A stretch of DNA of 16,725 nucleotides from JARICQ01 sp964428475 (GTDB taxonomy: Bacteria; Bacillota; Clostridia; Tissierellales; Tissierellaceae). The notes under the pieces are model-generated. The model was not told where the DNA came from. It ran no database searches and saw only the letters and a program-made list of their open reading frames with translations. The translations under genes and the position numbers were made by a program. The number at the start of each line of letters is the position of its first letter. Position 1 is the first letter of the stretch. The stretch is from assembly GCA_964428475.1 (NCBI GenBank), contig CAYRYO010000037.1, positions 1 through 16,725 of the forward strand, read 5' to 3'. Shown piece after piece: positions 15,203 to 16,725 of the stretch.

Positions 15203-15352
15203 TTATTTTGTTTCTTTATGAGCAGTATGAGTTTTGCAAAACTTGCAATATTTGTTTAATTCTATTCTCTCAGTATTATTTTTTTTATTTTTAAATGAAA
15301 CATAATTTCTCTGTTTACATTCTGTACAAGCCAAAGTTATCTTAGTTCTCAA
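15203..15352 (-). CDS. rpmG: 50S ribosomal protein L33, zinc-binding form
   Basis: This 49-residue protein is L33 of the large subunit. It reads MRTKITLACTECKQRNY and ends CKFCKTHTAHKETK. The two CxxC pairs (Cys 9/12 and 36/39) show the zinc-ribbon form, as opposed to the cysteine-free form induced under zinc shortage in many Bacillota. The start is TTG at 15352, 8 bases after AGGAGG; no ATG is available. It is the first gene of the rpmG-secE-nusG transcript, the usual clostridial place for L33 after tuf, with a promoter about 80 bases upstream. Confidence 0.97.
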   Translation of the reverse strand: MRTKITLACTECKQRNYVSFKNKKNNTERIELNKYCKFCKTHTAHKETK

Positions 15353-15360
15353 ATCCAACA

Positions 15361-15366
15361 CCTCCT
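15361..15366 (-). promoter_or_regulatory. Ribosome binding site that fixes the rpmG TTG start
   Basis: AGGAGG lies 8 bases upstream of the TTG at 15352. Another TTG six bases earlier would be only 2 bases from the site, too close for use. Confidence 0.85.
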
Positions 15367-15428
15367 ACAAAATCCTATATATAAATGTCTTAGACACACT
15401 CACCCATATTTAATAGTGTTACTCATAT

Positions 15429-15457
15429 AAATTATCATAAATAAAAAATTATGTCAA
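15429..15457 (-). promoter_or_regulatory. Promoter for rpmG-secE-nusG
   Basis: A consensus -35 box TTGACA (15452-15457) lies in an AT-rich stretch between the tuf terminator and rpmG. The -10 box is less certain: GATAAT (15431-15436) at 15 bp spacing, or TAATTT (15429-15434) at 17 bp. Either would start transcription about 60-70 bases before the rpmG ribosome site. Confidence 0.7.
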
Positions 15458-15477
15458 TAAAAAATATACATTACCAG

Positions 15478-15509
15478 AAAAAAGACTAGGCTAAAAAGAC
15501 CTAGTCTTT
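15478..15509 (-). terminator. Intrinsic terminator after the right tuf
   Basis: A perfect 10-bp stem AAAGACTAGG/CCTAGTCTTT (15500-15509 with 15481-15490), a 9-base loop and a run of six Ts (partly in the stem) follow the tuf stop by 12 bases. It separates tuf from the rpmG transcript. Confidence 0.88.
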
Positions 15510-15521
15510 CTTTGATTTTAA

Positions 15522-16715
15522 TTAAGCAAGAACCTTAGTTACAACTCCTGATCCTACTGTTCTTCCACCTTCACGTATTGAAAATCTTAATCCTTCTTCT
15601 ATTGCGATTGGTGTGATTAGTTCTATTATGAATTTTGCGTTGTCTCCTGGCATTACCATTTCTACGCCTTCTTCTAATTGAATGTCTCCTGTTACATCTG
15701 TTGTTCTAAAATAAAATTGTGGTCTATATCCGTTGAAAAATGGTGTATGACGACCGCCTTCTTCTTTTGATAGTACATATACTTCTGATTCGAACCTTGT
15801 GTGAGGTTTGATTGACTTTGGTGCTGCTAATACTTGTCCTCTTTCGATATCAGTTCTTTGTACTCCTCTTAGAAGTGCTCCTATATTATCTCCTGCTTGT
15901 GCTTCGTCAAGCAGTTTTCTAAACATCTCTACTCCTGTTACTACTACTGTTCTTGCTTCTTCTGCTAGTCCTACTATTTCTACATTGTCTCCTGTTTTTA
16001 CTACTCCTCTTTCTACTCTTCCTGTTGCTACTGTTCCTCTTCCTGTAATTGAGAATACATCCTCTACTGGCATTAGGAATGGTTTGTCTGTGTCTCTTTT
16101 TGGTGCTGGAATGTATGCGTCTACTTCTTCCATTAGCTTAACTATTTTGTCTCCCCATGGTCCGTCTGGTTCTTCGATTGCTTTTAATGCTGATCCTACT
16201 ACTATTGGTGTTCCATCTCCATCAAAGTCGTATTCTGATAGCAATTCTCTTACTTCCATTTCTACTAATTCGATTAATTCTTCATCATCTACCATATCTT
16301 CTTTGTTTAAGAATACTACTATTGTTGGCACTCCTACATTTCTTGATAAAAGAATATGTTCTCTCGTTTGTGGCATCGGTCCATCTGCTGCTGATACTAC
16401 TAAGATTGCTCCGTCCATTTGAGCTGCTCCCGTTATCATGTTCTTTACATAGTCAGCATGGCCTGGGCAGTCCACGTGTGCATAGTGACGGTTTGCTGTT
16501 TCGTATTCTACGTGTGATGTTGAGATTGTGATTCCTCTTTCTCTTTCTTCTGGTGCTTTGTCTATGTTGTCATAGCTTATTGCTTCTCCTGATCCAAATC
16601 TTTGGTTTAATACCATTGTGATTGCCGCTGTTAATGTTGTTTTACCGTGGTCTACGTGTCCTATTGTTCCTATGTTTACGTGGGGTTTTGTTCTTTCAAA
16701 TTTTGCTTTTCCCAT
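15522..16715 (-). CDS. tuf: Elongation factor Tu, right copy, complete
   Basis: This is the full-length 397-residue EF-Tu, which carries aminoacyl-tRNA to the ribosome. The GTPase motifs are GHVDHGKT (19-26), RGITI (60-64 region), DCPGH (82-86) and NKED (137-140); domains II and III follow and the protein ends GSGVVTKVLA. The fourth-motif variable residue is Glu, where many bacteria have Cys or Ala; this position is not conserved. The start is ATG at 16715; its ribosome site is cut by the window edge. A terminator follows the stop, so it is transcribed apart from rpmG. Its first 788 bases are identical to the left copy. Two tuf genes flanking this block are common in Clostridia. Confidence 0.98.
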   Translation of the reverse strand: MGKAKFERTKPHVNIGTIGHVDHGKTTLTAAITMVLNQRFGSGEAISYDNIDKAPEERERGITISTSHVEYETANRHYAHVDCPGHADYVKNMITGAAQMDGAILVVSAADGPMPQTREHILLSRNVGVPTIVVFLNKEDMVDDEELIELVEMEVRELLSEYDFDGDGTPIVVGSALKAIEEPDGPWGDKIVKLMEEVDAYIPAPKRDTDKPFLMPVEDVFSITGRGTVATGRVERGVVKTGDNVEIVGLAEEARTVVVTGVEMFRKLLDEAQAGDNIGALLRGVQRTDIERGQVLAAPKSIKPHTRFESEVYVLSKEEGGRHTPFFNGYRPQFYFRTTDVTGDIQLEEGVEMVMPGDNAKFIIELITPIAIEEGLRFSIREGGRTVGSGVVTKVLA

Positions 16716-16725
16716 TTCTTAAATT
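15928..16725. repeat. Terminal direct repeat, right copy
   Basis: This is identical to 1-798. Its outer edge is the end of the window, 10 bases upstream of the tuf ATG. Whether the two genomic copies stay identical beyond this point cannot be seen. Confidence 0.95.

Noticed and set aside
15808..16422. A 204-codon open frame on the plus strand opposite tuf (also at 58-495)
   Set aside because: It is a low-complexity Ser/Thr-rich shadow of tuf codon bias, with no domain and no ribosome site; it simply repeats with the tuf copy.
1..16725. A 15.9-kb circular plasmid or phage suggested by identical ends
   Set aside because: The repeat is exactly tuf sequence and the content is core chromosomal genes with no replication or phage functions.
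1..16725. CRISPR array, insertion sequence, tRNA or rRNA genes
   Set aside because: No spaced short repeats, transposase frames, cloverleaf or rRNA sequences were seen; the gaps are all under 300 bases and are explained by promoters, leaders and hairpins.

Overview
The window is one stretch of the bacterial core translation/transcription cluster, with every recognised gene on the minus strand. In transcription order (right to left) it reads tuf, rpmG, secE, nusG, rplK, rplA, rplJ, rplL, rpoB, rpoC, an L7Ae-type gene (rplGB/ybxF), rpsL, rpsG, fusA, tuf. The AT-rich sequence, the L7Ae-like gene between rpoC and rpsL, and a tuf gene at both ends of the block point to an anaerobic low-GC Bacillota (Clostridia or Tissierellia type). 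That placement is inference; I cannot name a genus.

Layout. The right end (15522-16725) is a complete tuf closed by an intrinsic terminator. A promoter at about 15429-15457 then serves rpmG-secE-nusG and probably rplK-rplA. Hairpins just upstream of rplK and of rplA both mimic the ribosomal protein L1 site in 23S rRNA. A consensus promoter (TTGACA, 17 bp, TATAAT) lies beside the rplA stop and feeds an L10 leader and rplJ-rplL, which end in a strong terminator. A separate promoter drives rpoB-rpoC after a leader of about 140 nt. The rest (rplGB, rpsL, rpsG, fusA, left tuf) follows without a clear new promoter, but with prominent hairpins in the rpoC-rplGB and rpsL-rpsG gaps. The products work together: ribosomal proteins L33, L11, L1, L10, L7/L12, S12 and S7, elongation factors Tu and G, RNA polymerase beta and beta', NusG, and the translocase subunit SecE. 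No gene-free stretch exceeds 300 bases.

Two features are assembly matters rather than biology. Bases 1-798 and 15928-16725 are identical, so the contig has terminal direct repeats made of two tuf copies and would falsely look circular. rpoC is interrupted by a 10-N gap flanked by nested fold-back copies of its own sequence.

I see no mobile element, CRISPR array, tRNA or rRNA, and no undescribed multi-gene system. The points most worth a second look are a lysine at the RpoB position equivalent to rifamycin-resistance substitution R505K of Clostridioides difficile, the paired L1-operator mimics, an odd nusG start with a hairpin between Shine-Dalgarno and ATG, the S12-S7 intergenic hairpin, and the acidic RpoB tail.
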